Shown: positions 1 through 12,100 of the stretch, piece after piece
Layout: the number at the start of each line of letters is the position of its first letter
How positions within the stretch are numbered: the stretch's first letter is position 1
From: Blakeslea trispora
Taxonomy: Eukaryota > Mucoromycota > Mucoromycetes > Mucorales > Choanephoraceae
Length of the DNA stretch: 64,000 nt
Assembly: GCA_025331445.1 (NCBI GenBank)
Contig: JAIWNE010000051.1
Coordinates: forward strand, 124,001-188,000
Direction: 5' to 3'
Translations under genes and position numbers: made by a program
The notes under the pieces: generated by a model
What the model saw: only the letters and a program-made list of their open reading frames with translations
Told to the model about the DNA's origin: nothing
The model's database searches: none

Positions 1-45
1 AGTGAAGGACCCAATGCTTCCTTTGTTACAAACAAGCTTAATTGA
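1..45 (+). CDS. Possible 3' end of a gene truncated by the window edge
   Basis: Frame 1 is open from base 1 to a TGA at 43-45 and would encode a 14-residue C-terminus (SEGPNASFVTNKLN). An AATAAA hexamer follows at 100-105, at a distance that would suit a polyadenylation signal. No family can be named from so short a piece, and a start of a minus-strand gene in the same stretch (ATG near 160, GTAAG donor near 146) cannot be excluded. Confidence 0.3.
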   Translation, partial: SEGPNASFVTNKLN

Positions 46-673
46 ATACACACCTCAAGCATTTTGGAGTTTATTGTCTCTCTCACTGTATCTTTATTCA
101 ATAAAATACAAACACATAGTATTACATAAAGAAGTTTTGAACTTACCCAAGTCTGTCTCAACATTGTATTAAAATCGTCTGTGCTGAATCAACTTCCAAC
201 CAAAAAAAAACAAGGGGGGGGGGCTTTCCTCTCTCTTTCTCTCTCTCTTTTCTTTTTCTCACATTCCTTTACTTTTTCTTTTTCTTTCCTCGCTTGTCCT
301 CCTCCTTTCGCACTCTCTCGCTCTCTTTCTCAACAGAAAATAAAGAAATCCATCTGCTCTAAACTTTTCGCCCAAACAGATACACTTATTGTGTGCGTGT
401 GTCTGCGTGTCTGTCTGTATGTCTGTGTCTGAGCGTCTGTCTGTATGTGTGTCTGCGTGTCTGTTTGTCTGTGAAGATGACTGCTCTACATAGATTCGTG
501 TTCCATCTATACAACTTTATCTCATCAACCGAAATCTTCGTGTTTCCATTTGTTATCCAATTATTCAATATCGTTTATATTTCGACGCGTATCTTATTAT
601 AGAAAAACAAAATAGAGAGGAGGGAAAATAAACAGGATACTAGAGTTCTCACAGGGATTCTTTTTTTTTTCCT
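46..673. other. Spacer with pyrimidine-rich and TCTG-rich low complexity
   Basis: No supportable gene. It holds a C/T-rich tract at about 226-345 and a TGTCTG-rich tract at 391-472, followed by AT-rich sequence up to the RRM gene end. The short open frames here are by-products of the low complexity. Confidence 0.6.
391..472. repeat. Imperfect (TGTCTG/TGCGTG) simple repeat
   Basis: About 80 bp of imperfect alternating TGTC, TGCG and TGTA units, seen directly. It lies in the spacer downstream of the RRM gene. It looks like a decayed microsatellite. Confidence 0.85.
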
Positions 674-1737
674 TTATCGACGGTATGGTTCAGGTGATTC
701 CCGTCTGTAGCCTCGACTGTCCATTGGAGGTGGGGGTGGGGGTGCAGCATCTAGAGTAGAGTGAATTTAGGATTCATTTACTTGTAAAAAAAAAACAGGC
801 AAACTTACAAGGATCATTTAAAGGACGATCACGTGGATCATCCATAGGAGGTGGAGGAGGTCCACCGGGTCCGCGTCTGCTACTAGGACGGTGTTGATCC
901 TTCTTGTTAAGACCAATGTCCCTATTTTAATAGGTTTTAGCCCAATCATCTCTCTTATTTATCTTTTTTTTTTACCAGTCAAGTCTTAAACGACGTCCTT
1001 CAACACTGAATCCATCAAACTTTTCATAAGCATCTTCTGCATCACGGCGTTCTTCAAATTCGACAAAGGCAAACCCCTTGTTTTTGTTGGTCATGTTATC
1101 CATAGGTACAGTAATTGACTTTAAACGACCATAGCGTTCAAACATAGAGGCAACCTTTTTTTTTTATATATCAAACAATGAGATGAACATGGTCTTTAGT
1201 ATTTCACAGAAAAAAAAAACTTACATCGCGTTCAATAAAATCATAAGGAAGGTTACCAGCGTAAATGGTGGAAGTTGATTTTCTTTCTTGTTCAGTACCT
1301 CTATCAACAGGTCTTCTCTGTCTAGATTTGGGTGGGTAACGACCTCCACCTCCTCTTCTGTCGTCGTAACGGTCATGGTAACGGTCTCTATGATCGTAAC
1401 CACGGTGATGGTGGTCGTATCTGTCTTGGTAGTAGCGGTCACTATAACGGTCTCTGCTATCGTAATAATCATCGCGACGCGAGTAAGGCTCGTATCTGCC
1501 TCTACTACTGTAGCGATCCTCATCACGGTAAGAAGAGCGTCTGTTATCGTCATAATATCTACCTCTGCTAGGAGAACGACGAGGAGATAGAGAGCGATCA
1601 CGTCCACCACGAGGAGATCTGCCTGGAGGTGAAGATGGCATACCTGATGAAGCAGGAGGAGGAGGGGGAGGAGGGGGAGGGTAGTCGTCTTGTGAAGGTG
1701 GTTGCGATTGTTGTAGAGGCGAAGATTGATCTGCCAT
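674..1737 (-). CDS. RS-rich RNA-binding protein with one RRM (SR-like splicing factor)
   Basis: Four exons (1225-1737, 976-1154, 809-921, 674-750) join in frame to 293 aa. The N-terminus carries a proline run, then an Arg/Ser/Tyr/Asp-rich region (about residues 35-155, with SPRRSPSRGR and many RDDRY/DRYRD-like units). One RRM follows at about 158-232, with an RNP2-like TIYAGNLP and an RNP1-like KGFAFVEF. The tail is proline rich (two runs of seven or fewer Pro). The order RS region then RRM resembles Tra2-type or other SR-related splicing proteins. A role in pre-mRNA splicing is family inference, and the exact orthologue is not assigned. The intron donors are GTAAGT and GTAAA types. The gene shares a 624-bp divergent promoter region with the dehydrogenase gene to its right. 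Confidence 0.88.
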
Positions 1738-2361
1738 TTTCTATAGTGTGTAAATAACTAAAAAAAGGAAAAAGAGAGAAGAAAAAGGATAAGAAAGAAA
1801 GAGAAATGAAAAAATTATAATACACACACATACACACACACACACATTTAGACTTACTCGGGCTTATGTCTGATTGAACGGTGAAGAATAATAATAGGAC
1901 CCCGACACAAAAAAGTTTCTTGTAAGCCACTTTTTCAAACGCGTCATTCATAGACTAATTCCCTTTTTTGGACAAATTGCCCGATCTGCTAAAAAAGACA
2001 GAGCAACCTTTCTCTTAATGTAATTTGGCCATTTTAGACCTTTTTTTTTAATATAAAGCCAATTGCATAATGTACATGTCATTTTTATCATTCAAGAAAT
2101 AAGAGTAAAGAAAGCGAAAGAGAAATAGAAGTATTTTATTTAAAAAGGCCTTGATAACAGTCCAAGGTACGATCCTAACAAGCTTTTTTTCTTTTTCTTA
2201 AACAAGTACAGGCTCGGGAAAAACGAAAAAGTAGCAAATTGTCTAAATGGAGTAATGCTCTGTAAAGCCTTTAAAAATAAAATCCCGGGAAAAAAAAAAA
2301 GGTTTTCTATATAAACAAGTCTTGTCTGTTTCATTTTCTTTCTTTCTTTATTCTATAAATT
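1738..2361. other. Divergent promoter region between RRM protein and polyol dehydrogenase
   Basis: The region is AT-rich, with a CA-repeat stretch near 1822-1848 and several A/T homopolymers. An ACGCGT hexamer lies near 1938 on the RRM-gene side and a TATATAAA box lies at 2308-2315 on the dehydrogenase side. No further gene is supported. Confidence 0.6.
2308..2315 (+). promoter_or_regulatory. Candidate TATA box of the polyol dehydrogenase gene
   Basis: A TATATAAA motif lies 47 nt upstream of the chosen ATG at 2362. This spacing is compatible with a TATA element and a short 5' UTR. The assignment rests on motif and position only. Confidence 0.45.
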
Positions 2362-3697
2362 ATGTCTACCACTGAATTCCCAAAGAACAACACTTCATTT
2401 GTCCTTCAAAAGATTGACGAAACTTTATTTGTAAATAAGCAACAACTAGACAAGAATCCGCTGTTAATCTCTTTATGTTGATAGGAAGATAGACCTATTC
2501 CACAACCAGGTCCAGGAGGTAGGTGTATTAGAAAGAAACAATCAAGTATAGAACATTAAAGGGACAGACAATAGAGGTTGTTGTCAATATCAAGGCAACA
2601 GGCATTTGTGGTTCAGATGTTCATTATTGGAAACATGGTCGAATTGGTCACTTTGTATGCAAAGGCCCCATGGTACTTGGTCATGAATCGGCAGGCATTG
2701 TCGCTTCTGTAGGTGAAGGTGTCACTCATCTAAAAGTGGGAGATCCTGTTGCACTTGAACCCGGTGTGCCTTGCCGTAATTGTGAGATGTGCAAGAATGG
2801 TAAATACAACCTATGTCCTGATATGGTGTTTGCTGCTACACCTCCTTATGATGGTACCTTGTGTAATTTCTATAAACATGCTGCTGATTTCTGTTACAAA
2901 TTACCCCAAAATGTTTCATTGGAAGAAGGTGCCTTGATTGAGCCTTTATCGGTTGGTATTCATGCTTCTCGACGTGGTGAGGTCAAGTTAGGTGATCGTG
3001 TGTTTGTGTTTGGTGCAGGACCTGTCGGTCTCTTGACGGCTGCTGCTGCCAAGGCTGCTGGTGCTGCTCATGTTACAATGGCTGATATATCTGAATCAAG
3101 ATTGGCATTTGCTAAATCCTATATTGCTGATGCCACAATTCATTTGACAAGCAAGCCACCTCAGGGTGAAGATAGTAATTCATTTGCTCAACAAGAAGCC
3201 AACAAGATCCTTCAACACACTTTACCTGCTAATGTTGTATTTGATTGTACAGGTGTTGAAGTGTGTGTACAAATGTCAGTTTATGTAAGTCTCCTTTCTT
3301 TTAAGAAAAGAAAAAAAAAGGCTTTTTTTTTTAAAAACCATCATTTTTGTATATGTATATAGCTTGTTAAGAACAGTGGTCGAATTGTCTTGGTAGGTAT
3401 GGGTGCTTCTGTACAGTCGATTTCTGTGGCAGATGTATCTGCTAGAGAAGTGGATGTTCGAGGTGTGATGAGATATTGCAATGTAAGTTCCTGTATCTTT
3501 CTTCTTTTATCCCAATTCACACTTTTTTTTTTATATATTAGACCTATCCTACTGCTGTTGAGATGTTGGCTTCAGGTAAAGTTGATCTCAAGAGTCTGGT
3601 CACCCATAGATATACATTCCGTGAATCTTTAGAAGCCTTTAAGCATGTATCAGAAGGACGTAATGGTACCATCAAGGTTGTCATTACCAATGAATAA
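2362..3697 (+). CDS. Zinc-dependent sorbitol/xylitol dehydrogenase (MDR superfamily)
   Basis: Five exons (2362-2430, 2485-2518, 2575-3284, 3363-3482, 3542-3697) give 362 aa, a normal length for the family. It should oxidise a polyol such as sorbitol or xylitol to a ketose with NAD+ in the cytosol. Catalytic zinc ligands are visible in GICGSDVHYW and in the GHES motif. The four structural-zinc cysteines lie in PCRNCEMCKNGKYNLC, and the Rossmann motif is GAGPVGLL near residue 180. The start is fixed by the first ATG downstream of the TATA box and by the classical N-terminus leading to PIPQPGPGEV. Xylitol dehydrogenase, sorbitol dehydrogenase and L-arabinitol dehydrogenase cannot be separated from the sequence alone. 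Confidence 0.92.
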
Positions 3698-4000
3698 TTG
3701 CCCTTTATTTTTTCTCTCTCTTTGCTTTCTGTTGTTAAAGCAGAGTACAATTAGATGTATGATTGACAGTACTTTTTTTTTTTATTATTTTGAATAAAAG
3801 TGATATAAGCTTGAATTTCTATTTCTTTTATAGTAATCTATTAAACTAAAATGTTGCACACAAAATCAGTAAAGATAACCCTTTTTTTTCAGTTTACATG
3901 AAAGAGAGAGAAGAATCTGTTTTCTCATGATTAAGCTTCTGAATCTTGTCCTACCATAAAAAAAGAAGAAGAAAAGAGGGTTCTTTTGTTAGCCTGTAAA

Positions 4001-4060
<60 letters not shown>

Positions 4061-4314
4061 GTACTTGGCTGGTTTGTTTGTTTTTCGAGCAATAAACGCC
4101 TAAAAGTTCTTTATTGTTGATGTTCGTTTTTGGACTATTGCTTAAAAATTGTATTAATTTGGGCATCATCATGAGACCCCAAAATAAGACTTTTTATTTT
4201 TTTTTTAAAAAAAAAAAAGGGGGAGAAAGAAAGGAAAGTGAGACAGAGGAGGGGGGGAATTGTGTGCTTGTTCTTCTTTCTTTTTCTCTCTTTTTTTCTT
4301 TCTTTCTTTACACC
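3698..4314. other. Spacer with long GT microsatellite and C/T-rich leader
   Basis: The spacer contains the dehydrogenase 3' region, a (TG)n array at 4006-4055, and a C/T-rich tract at about 4265-4310 directly before the next start codon. No gene is supported here, although the following reading frame stays open back to 4114 by chance. Confidence 0.6.
4006..4055. repeat. (TG)25 dinucleotide microsatellite
   Basis: Fifty bases of uninterrupted TG repeat, seen directly, lie between the dehydrogenase gene and the acidic unknown gene. Length polymorphism between strains would be expected. Confidence 0.97.
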
Positions 4315-5886
4315 ATGATCTCACCCCATGAGCAAGCAGTTATACCAAGTCAAGATAAACAGCGTTATTCACAAGAAGACCATTCTCTAGTAGAAGCTGG
4401 TGTTGACTTTTACTTGCGAGAAGAAGAAGCCATTTTACCAGACAATAAGCAGGATGAAGCGTTTTATCTGGCCAACAGGACATTCTATACAACATGTCAC
4501 AAAATATCGCGTCAGAACAGTCCATCCTATCGAAAGAAGCCACCTTACACTTTCCTGGAAAACTGGCTGATTCATAGCGTGTTTAGTAAATCACAGCAGA
4601 TTCTCTTACGTTTCCCAGTGATTCATCCTCGAGTCATGATGACAGAGGGTGACTTTATCTATACACCACATCAAATGGCCAATGAGACAACACAGCATGA
4701 AACTCACCATCAACAAGAAGAGAATGGTGCTTATCTTAATGACGACTATTTTCAAGAAGATTATGACTATGGTGATGAGGATGATTATGACTATTATGAT
4801 GATACCTTTGTTATTGGTGATGAAGGCGTCATGATGATGAGTGCCTCTGCTCCTGATGCCTCGAGATTGACAGAGGATGATGAGGACGATCAAAAGGAAT
4901 ATTCCTATGAAACATCGCGTTCTATGCTGATGGATGAAAATATGTGGATGGGTCATGGTCGTCATCATTCAGGAAGTACTGGTGGTGGTGGTGGTGGTGG
5001 TCTAATGCTCCATGTAGCCAATCCTGACATAGACACAGAAAAAGATGAGGAAGAAGAAGAAGATCCAATGTATCGCCATGTCACTACAGGACATACATCT
5101 TATAAATCAAGCAGAATACGCAACAGTCAATTACAGATTGTTCAAGAAGAAGATGAAGAAGACCTTGAAGAAGAAGAAGAGAAAGAAAGCCCAATAGCAG
5201 ACACAAACAATCAAGCAGTCTCACTTTCACCAGAAGTACTTTATTGGTATCGATCTGCTGATCTAAGACAGAAATCAGAACAAGATGAACCACCACAGAA
5301 CGATACCACGCTCAGTCGACAGAGTAGCCACAGTAGTATGAGTAGTGATAACAGTACCAGCAGTACTTCAACTACAGATGGATGTAGTATTACAAGTCAA
5401 CATAAAGATGCCATTCCTTCTGATGAACAACATACGAGTCATAGTAGCAGTAGTATGAGTAGAACAAGCAGTGCCTCTTCTTATCAATCCTTGGCTGATA
5501 TGATGACTGAAGATGAACAGCCTGTTGTCTTGTCAGAAGAAGAAGAAGAAGATCGCTGTCACGAAAGAGCCATGACTGCTTCTACTTATGGCACATTATT
5601 AGCCTCTCAAGATCAACGTTCTATAGCAAAGGCATCTCGATCCATCACTCAGGACTCAACAGAGACATCAATCTCTCCCATCATTCAGGTCTCTGGTTGT
5701 TTAGTAGATGCAGCTTGGATTGCACTTGATCTAGCACAAGACTATACTGAAGACAATCAACGCAATAAGGGTGTGATTGGATTTATTGGCCGTGTATTTG
5801 ATATATGGAAAGTATTGTTTTCAGGTGCAGAAACAATGTTAAGTCGGAGAAGTTATCGTATGATACGACCTCAGGCTGTTGTATAA
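4315..5886 (+). CDS. Acidic, serine-rich protein of unknown function
   Basis: A single open frame of 523 codons. I start it at ATG 4315 (context CACCATGATC) rather than at 4114, because the upstream codons translate a C/T-rich leader and oligo-A. I do not recognise a family. Visible parts are a basic/aromatic segment at about residues 55-105 (PPYTFLENWLIHSVF) and strongly acidic stretches (for example DEDDYDYYDD and several EEEE runs). There is also a run of seven Gly, Ser-rich disordered tracts with SSMSR and SSHSSMSS, and an ordered-looking C-terminus of about 65 residues (VSGCLVDAAWIALDLAQDY to the end). The C-terminal block and the N-terminal aromatic segment are the parts most likely to be conserved. 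Low-complexity acid and serine repeats suggest a mostly disordered protein. No signal peptide is seen. Confidence 0.75.
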   Translation: MISPHEQAVIPSQDKQRYSQEDHSLVEAGVDFYLREEEAILPDNKQDEAFYLANRTFYTTCHKISRQNSPSYRKKPPYTFLENWLIHSVFSKSQQILLRFPVIHPRVMMTEGDFIYTPHQMANETTQHETHHQQEENGAYLNDDYFQEDYDYGDEDDYDYYDDTFVIGDEGVMMMSASAPDASRLTEDDEDDQKEYSYETSRSMLMDENMWMGHGRHHSGSTGGGGGGGLMLHVANPDIDTEKDEEEEEDPMYRHVTTGHTSYKSSRIRNSQLQIVQEEDEEDLEEEEEKESPIADTNNQAVSLSPEVLYWYRSADLRQKSEQDEPPQNDTTLSRQSSHSSMSSDNSTSSTSTTDGCSITSQHKDAIPSDEQHTSHSSSSMSRTSSASSYQSLADMMTEDEQPVVLSEEEEEDRCHERAMTASTYGTLLASQDQRSIAKASRSITQDSTETSISPIIQVSGCLVDAAWIALDLAQDYTEDNQRNKGVIGFIGRVFDIWKVLFSGAETMLSRRSYRMIRPQAVV

Positions 5887-7105
5887 AAGAAAGAAAAAAA
5901 AAAGTGTATATTTACCCCCCCCCCCCCTCTTTTTATTATTATTATTATATTCCATCTGTTTGTTTTTTTTTCATATTATTATTAGTATTTATTGTTATCG
6001 TTTACTTTTATTATCCCCCCCCAAATTATCTTATACCTATCTTTAATACATTTTAAAAAAAAAACAAATAAAATAGCCTATTTCTTTACTTTTTTTTAAA
6101 TAAACAGTGTCAAGAAGGAGTCCCAGCCATGATGTTTAAATGAGAATGGTGAGTACTGTTGATACACTACTCTGACTAGAGTTAATTGACACCATTGCCT
6201 TTTAAAAAAAAAAAAAAGGTAATTTTATTACTAAATTAAGGGGATTTCTGTATTTCTGATCTAGCATAGAGAAATCTCCCCTCCTCTTCCTTTTGAAAAT
6301 AATAAAAAAAAGAATTCAATACTGTTTTGACTTGTAATAGAAAATCATTCAATATTCCCGCTTTTAGGAATTAGAATAAGAAGGACTTTGTTTTTATAGT
6401 GAAAGAGATGCACTGTTTAGTTAGTTTATTCATTTCTAGTGGTTTTATTTGACAACCTTTCTTCTGTACTCTGAGGAATGCCTATAGTTTCCGACATTTG
6501 AGAATTCGTTTACTTGCCAATTTGTTTAGACTATGACTTTTGACTACCACTGAAATGTCTTTAATCTATATACACACAAGAAAAAAAAAGTCTTTGTTTT
6601 AAAGTCTAAAACACATGTCTTTAATTCTTTAAACATCATGCTTTCTTTTTGTTAGTATTTTCATGATTAAAAGACCGCTACTGCTTTGCATCATTCTATA
6701 GCATCTATGAAAGAATTGTGCTTTCTCCTTCTTTAGTCTGCATCAATTGCACACTATTGGCATCAAGTACAATGTGTTTTATTAGCGCAAGAAAAACAAG
6801 AGAGAGAGAAAGAGAAAAAAAAAGAGAGGGAGAAAATGTAGGTTTTTTTTAAAAAAAAGAAGGGAGATTCTGTCACACAAAAGAAAAATTAGCTCTTTAA
6901 AGTTGACCAAATAGGGCTAAAAACAAATCAATCCTCATCAGCTTTCTTTAAATTGCTTGTAATTTAGTCATGCATGAATGTATCTTTTATTGTCTTATTC
7001 AAACACATTCCTAGCAAAATAACAAAGAAAAAAAAGAGCCTAGAGAGTGCTTTAATAAATAAAAAAAAATGGGATGGCTTTCAAATGTTGTCAACTCATT
7101 TTATT
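5887..7105. other. 1.2 kb convergent spacer, AT-rich, no recognised gene
   Basis: It lies between two convergent genes, so it should hold two 3' UTRs and terminators. It is rich in homopolymers, including an 11-base C run near 5916 and many A/T runs. A 90-bp stretch of more balanced composition at about 6105-6200 could be a small RNA but has no convincing hallmark. Confidence 0.5.
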
Positions 7106-8812
7106 CTAATAAGGATTACGTTTTAGAACAGGTGAAGCAGAGGAACGATTGGAGGATGAATTGGGTGTGGCCAATGAGGGTGATGAAAGATAAGTAGAGG
7201 CAGAAGAGAGTCGAATCAAGGGAGGACATTGAAATAGATGTGAATCAGAAACAACAGCAGTAGCCATAAGAGACCTGGACGATCTTTGACCTAATAAAAA
7301 GCAAACCAGAAGAAAATGCAAGGTAAAGAAAAGTATCAAAACAGTCAGAAGAAAAGAATTACCATGTCTCTCTCTTTCTTTTTTTTTCTTTATTAAAATG
7401 CTAGCTAAAAGAAAAAAAGAAAGAAATTTTTTTTTTAAAGAGGCAAATACTTGCCTGTCAAATCCGGTCGTCTGATAGGTAATGAATTATTAGGATGGGC
7501 ATGATGAGGTGTAACTATTTCTGGTGGTGTGGAATGGTTAGAGGGAGTTGCATAATAGTGTGAATGAGAAGGTGGGTAATCGTGTTGTGGATGATAATGA
7601 TGCAATGGTGGTGCTGATGAAGATATAAGTGGTGGTGGCGGTGGTGGTGGTGGTGGTGTGGATGGATGATGTGAGGAAGGATGGTATTTGGTGTCTATTA
7701 GAGGTGTTGCCCAATTGACAGCAGTCACGGCAGCAGCTTGGACGGCTGCTTGTGCTGCAGCTGTTGCCTGATCTGTCTGTGGATGTTGATTATAAGAGAT
7801 ATATCGAGTAGGCTGATCTTTGCCATAAGCGCGTGGGTTTCTATGACTCGTATAATGAGGTAAGGACGGTAGACTCTGCTCTCTTTCCACTGTCTTTTGT
7901 TTCTTGTAGCTATTTTCTGTTGGTTCGACTGTCTTGCCTTTATTCCGTCTCTGTCTTAATTCTTTCCGGATACGGATCTTGAGCCCTTGGTCAGCAAATG
8001 ATCTCGAAAGAAAGGTTGACTCCTCCATGCCAGGAAACTTCTTTGCTGAGTACACAAAAAACTTGTTGGAAATGATGGATCGGCAATGAAACACTTCTTT
8101 GCCGATGATCTCAAATAGACTCAGCTTTAAACGATAGCTACCTTCCATTCTGACGGACAAATCAGGAAACACAAAAAAACCTGCATCTGTGTTATCAATG
8201 TCTTTTAGGTGGTAGAGCGAGGATACAACTGAGCCTGTTGTACTTCTTGTCTTTCCATCGCGCAATAAATGTAATTCCTCATCTAAATCGGCTGCCATTA
8301 ATGAAGCGTACATGAAATAATATGGGTTTTGAAGATAAGCACTATGGTTAAAAGAGAGAGAGAGAGAGAGAAAATCAACACACTGGAATGAAGCACAAGT
8401 CATAACTAGACTTACTCTCTTTCTGAAGGTGGTAAGGATGGATCTATCACTTTAAGTTGAACAATAGCTAAACCAAAAAAAAAAAAAACGATTAAATAAA
8501 ATGGATAAATAAAACAATTTTTTAAAAAAAAACTTACGTGGAGGATCGATCGGTCGACGGTCAGCTATAACAAAGGTAAGTAAGCAAAAAGAGAGAGAGA
8601 GAGGGGAGAAAGTAGGTTGCGATCTTACCTTTTTCTCCTACACCACACATACGAGATTGCTTTGGTTGTTGGCGTAAAGTAAGCTGGTAGTCACTAAATG
8701 AAAGAATGGGTATAAATATGTCATTTTCACATAATTCTCTATTTTACATTTCGTGTCGATTCTCTCTTTTCTGTCTAACTCTAGCAAAGTGATAAGAAAC
8801 TGTTTCATCCAT
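7106..8812 (-). CDS. Velvet family transcription regulator
   Basis: Six exons (8748-8812, 8629-8693, 8538-8564, 8416-8467, 7455-8341, 7106-7290) give 426 aa. The velvet domain starts with YQLTLRQQPKQSRMCGVGEK, continues with ADRRPIDPPPIVQLKV and NPYYFMYASL, and ends in FADQGLKIRIRKELRQRR. This is the classical fungal VosA/VelB/VelC-type fold, a DNA-binding and dimerising regulator of development and secondary metabolism in other fungi. The domain is followed by a His/Pro/Ser-rich tail with a proline run of nine. The last intron (7291-7454) needs a GC-AG junction (donor GCAAGT). Without it, translation would stop at 7435 with a 371-aa product. The first exon was chosen because it is the only ATG exon whose phase fits the conserved YQLTLRQQP exon. 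Which velvet subfamily it belongs to is open. Confidence 0.9.
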
Positions 8813-9100
8813 AGAGCCCAAAAATTGATTAATTTTTAGAGAAAGTTATCCATGAAAATATAGAAGAAGAAAGAGGAAAGAAAAAAAAAACATTTCTGCT
8901 GCGAATGAAAGCAGGAAAAATAAAGGAGATTTCTAGCATTGGTACGAATCAGAATTATGGGAAATTGTAGATATTGTTGTCATTTTGAAATGTATGTATT
9001 TTTTTTTTATTAAAGCAGAAGAAATAAGGGAAAGTAAAAAGGGGGGGGGAAATAAGGTATTAAAGATGTAAGGAAAATAAGAAAAAAAAATTAGGTATTG

Positions 9101-12100
9101 TTAGAGACCAGATTCTTTTAATCTTCTGGCAATTGTATCTTCACCTCGCTCTCTATGATGATGTTTTAGTAAGAATGATGGATTTCAAAAAAAAAAAAAA
9201 ATTCGTTACCTTGGTTCCAGTTTTAAACTCAGATTGTAAAGTTCTTCATCTTCTCGACTTGAATGTAAATGTGTCTTGATGAATTCTTGTAAATCAGGCA
9301 CGGCAGATAACATGTAATGCGTGGATTGATATTGCTGTAGATCGCGTATCACTTCAGCTGTCTTCATACGCTTTGAGAAGTTGATCAGGTTATTGGATTT
9401 CTTGAGCAGGTTGGAATTACCATCATCAATAAAGGTCAAGTCTTGAAGGTAAATGCCCAAAAAAGGAATACAAGGTGGATTGATCTTCTTGATCAACTCT
9501 CTGTATTCACTAAAGTTACGATTGGCTCCCATCAATTTACGGATATTCTGAAGGATCGCCATAGTACGAGTGCTCATCAGCTCCCAAGTACGCTTCAGCC
9601 GACCGATCGATCCGTTATCAAAAGCAGACAGAATGGCCATGCATGTATTGAAATTCTGCAAGGATCGACATCGCTCAGCAACAAGGATCCAATGCTTCAT
9701 GACAGTGGCACGTTTCTTGACGTTGTCTTTGCTCAGAATGGAATCTGTCACCCAAGCTGTTACCTGGTTTGAGTGCTCAATGGACGCCTTGATGTTGACT
9801 GCAATATAGTCACCTAGATCTGCTTTGCCCCAGTTCTTGTCAAGGCATTCGACAGGCTTGATGCGATTATAGAGTTTGAAATCCATCACAGTCAACTGTC
9901 GAGCAAGTTCAAGAGGATCGACTTCCAATAACTTGATATGTTTCATGTTCTTGGGTAAAATAGGGACTGGCATCTCGCCTGTTCGGAAGTTGAGTTTCAT
10001 CTTACGGATCTGACCTGACTCTTCAGACATCATACGCTTCTTGATCAGTTTGGTCAATTGTTCGGCACCAAATTTCATGGTGTCCGAAATCACTGTTTCG
10101 GTGAAATGATTGATACTGATCAGAATATGACGATCTTCTTCTTCGTTAAAGTAAGTTTCCAACCATGATTTGATAATATTAAATACTCTGTGAATAGTTT
10201 TAATATATAGGCATGTATATATATATATGTGTGTGTTTGTACCTTAATCTAACCAACTTTAACTTCTTTTCTTTCCACTTTTCATATTCATCAGAAGTCA
10301 TGCCTTCAGGTGGAGGTAATTGGTATCGATTGAATAGTTCTTCAAATAATTCTTCTGTTGTACAGAAAGAACGATAGGTCAATAAGAAGGTACTGTTAAA
10401 GTTGGAATCTATGCAAACAGTATGTTCAGTATATCGTTTTTTTTTAAAAGACAAAGCGAGATCATTCTATTACCTAATTGATCATGTTGAGTCATGTATT
10501 GAACAAGGGAATGTAAAGTACCACCCTTGACATTGCCCTCCATATTAAAAGCAATCTCTTCTGAGTTATAATCAGACTTGAGATACCAGTCAGGCTCTGC
10601 TCCTTGAGAAGAAAAGGAAGTCATGGAAGGCAATCGCATCAAGCGAGTTTGCCCCAAGGCATCTTCACCAAAGAACCCGGCCAGTTTAGCAATCTTATCT
10701 TTCTGTTGATGGGGTGTCTGTACTTTTTCACTCAAGGCATTAGCCAGATGAGGATCACTATCACTCTTGAGACCAGGACTTTCTAGATCACTCTCAAATG
10801 TTATGGTGCTCATTTCAGCTCGCTTCATGGTCTCTTCAATCTCTTGTTCTGTCATAAAAGGCTCTCTTCGATGGTGACTCGAAGACACACTTAGGTTTAC
10901 TGTGGTAGGTGTAGAGTCCATACTGTTGTTTCGGGTAGAAGGTCGACGAGGGGAAGTGAAGGGAGGTTCCTCTACAGCCACCAATTGATCAGGAGAGATA
11001 TCGCGTATGGTCTCAATCACACTGTCTAGCCCAACTTGAATGGTGTGAATACATTGTTCCAATCGTTCCTTGGATGTCTTGATCTGATGTGCATCCAGAT
11101 CAGCACTGGCCACTGTCTGAGCAACCACAAACAATCCACCCATGGCCTGATAGATCGGTTGCTTGGACTTGACAAGAGCCAAGGTACGTACATGTTGAGG
11201 CTGGGCCTGACAGACCTCTTCAAGCGTATTTAGAAATTCACTGGTCGCATTGCTCAAGTTACGAAACTGAGCTACATGAAGTGGTGCATTCACCTTGAGT
11301 CGATCCAATGTGCCCTGAAGGTGCTGGTTGCGTTCAAATGGCTGAAAGGCACATTGAAATCCACCCATGTACGAATCAATCGCATTGCGTACATTGTCTG
11401 CCAATTTCAAGGCAGTCTCCATCATGTTCTGACTGATATGATCACTCAGAGGGTTCTGAACGACCAATGGATTGTTACGCCAGATGTCGTTGGCATCTGA
11501 CTTAAAGGTAGGGATGCTCTTTCGAATGTTGACCTGAAGTTCTTGTGCCGCACTGATAAAATGGCGGGCCGTGACCAAGACTTCGGTTGTATCCAAGTCC
11601 AGCTTGCGAAGTTGGTCAGGTGTAGGCCAGGCACTGGAAGCAACTTTGTTAGACAAGACCATCTTGGCCAAAGCAGCCATAAGAGCACGGTGCATATTAC
11701 GTAATGATTTATGTGAGCGGAGGTACATGCTGCTCTCTTTTTCGATGCAGTGTGTTACATACAACAGCAGTCGAACACGGTGAACAATGGTGGTGGTGTC
11801 TTGTGTAATATAGTCCAGCTGGTTTTGTTGAATGGTATTTCGAAGGGTTTCGATCGCTTGAGAGATCATGTCGTCTAGGCTCTGCCAAGTCAAAGGTTCT
11901 TTGTGTGTTTCTAGGATAGGTTCAGTCAATGGACTTGAAGACCGACCACTGTGTGAGGAAGAAGAGGTATCTAAGGTAGGAACGGATGTATTTCCAAGCA
12001 TTGAAAGCTCATTGGATAACTAAGTCCATTTAACATGAGTACATACAGATGAATACATTTGTTTTTTTTTCTTTTACCAATTTTCCTGTTTCAGGATCAA

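Noticed and set aside
181..602. Several overlapping open frames in the C/T and TGTCTG repeats
   Set aside because: Low-complexity DNA keeps several frames open on both strands; products are repeats of Ser/Leu/Phe or Val/Cys.
4114..4314. N-terminal extension of the acidic protein
   Set aside because: It translates oligo-A and C/T-rich leader (runs of Lys and Phe/Leu), and a better start context is found at 4315.
6129..6175. Possible C/D-box small nucleolar RNA (ATGATGT and CTGA)
   Set aside because: The C-like box deviates by one base, the boxes are only about 40 nt apart, and the flanks do not pair into a terminal stem.
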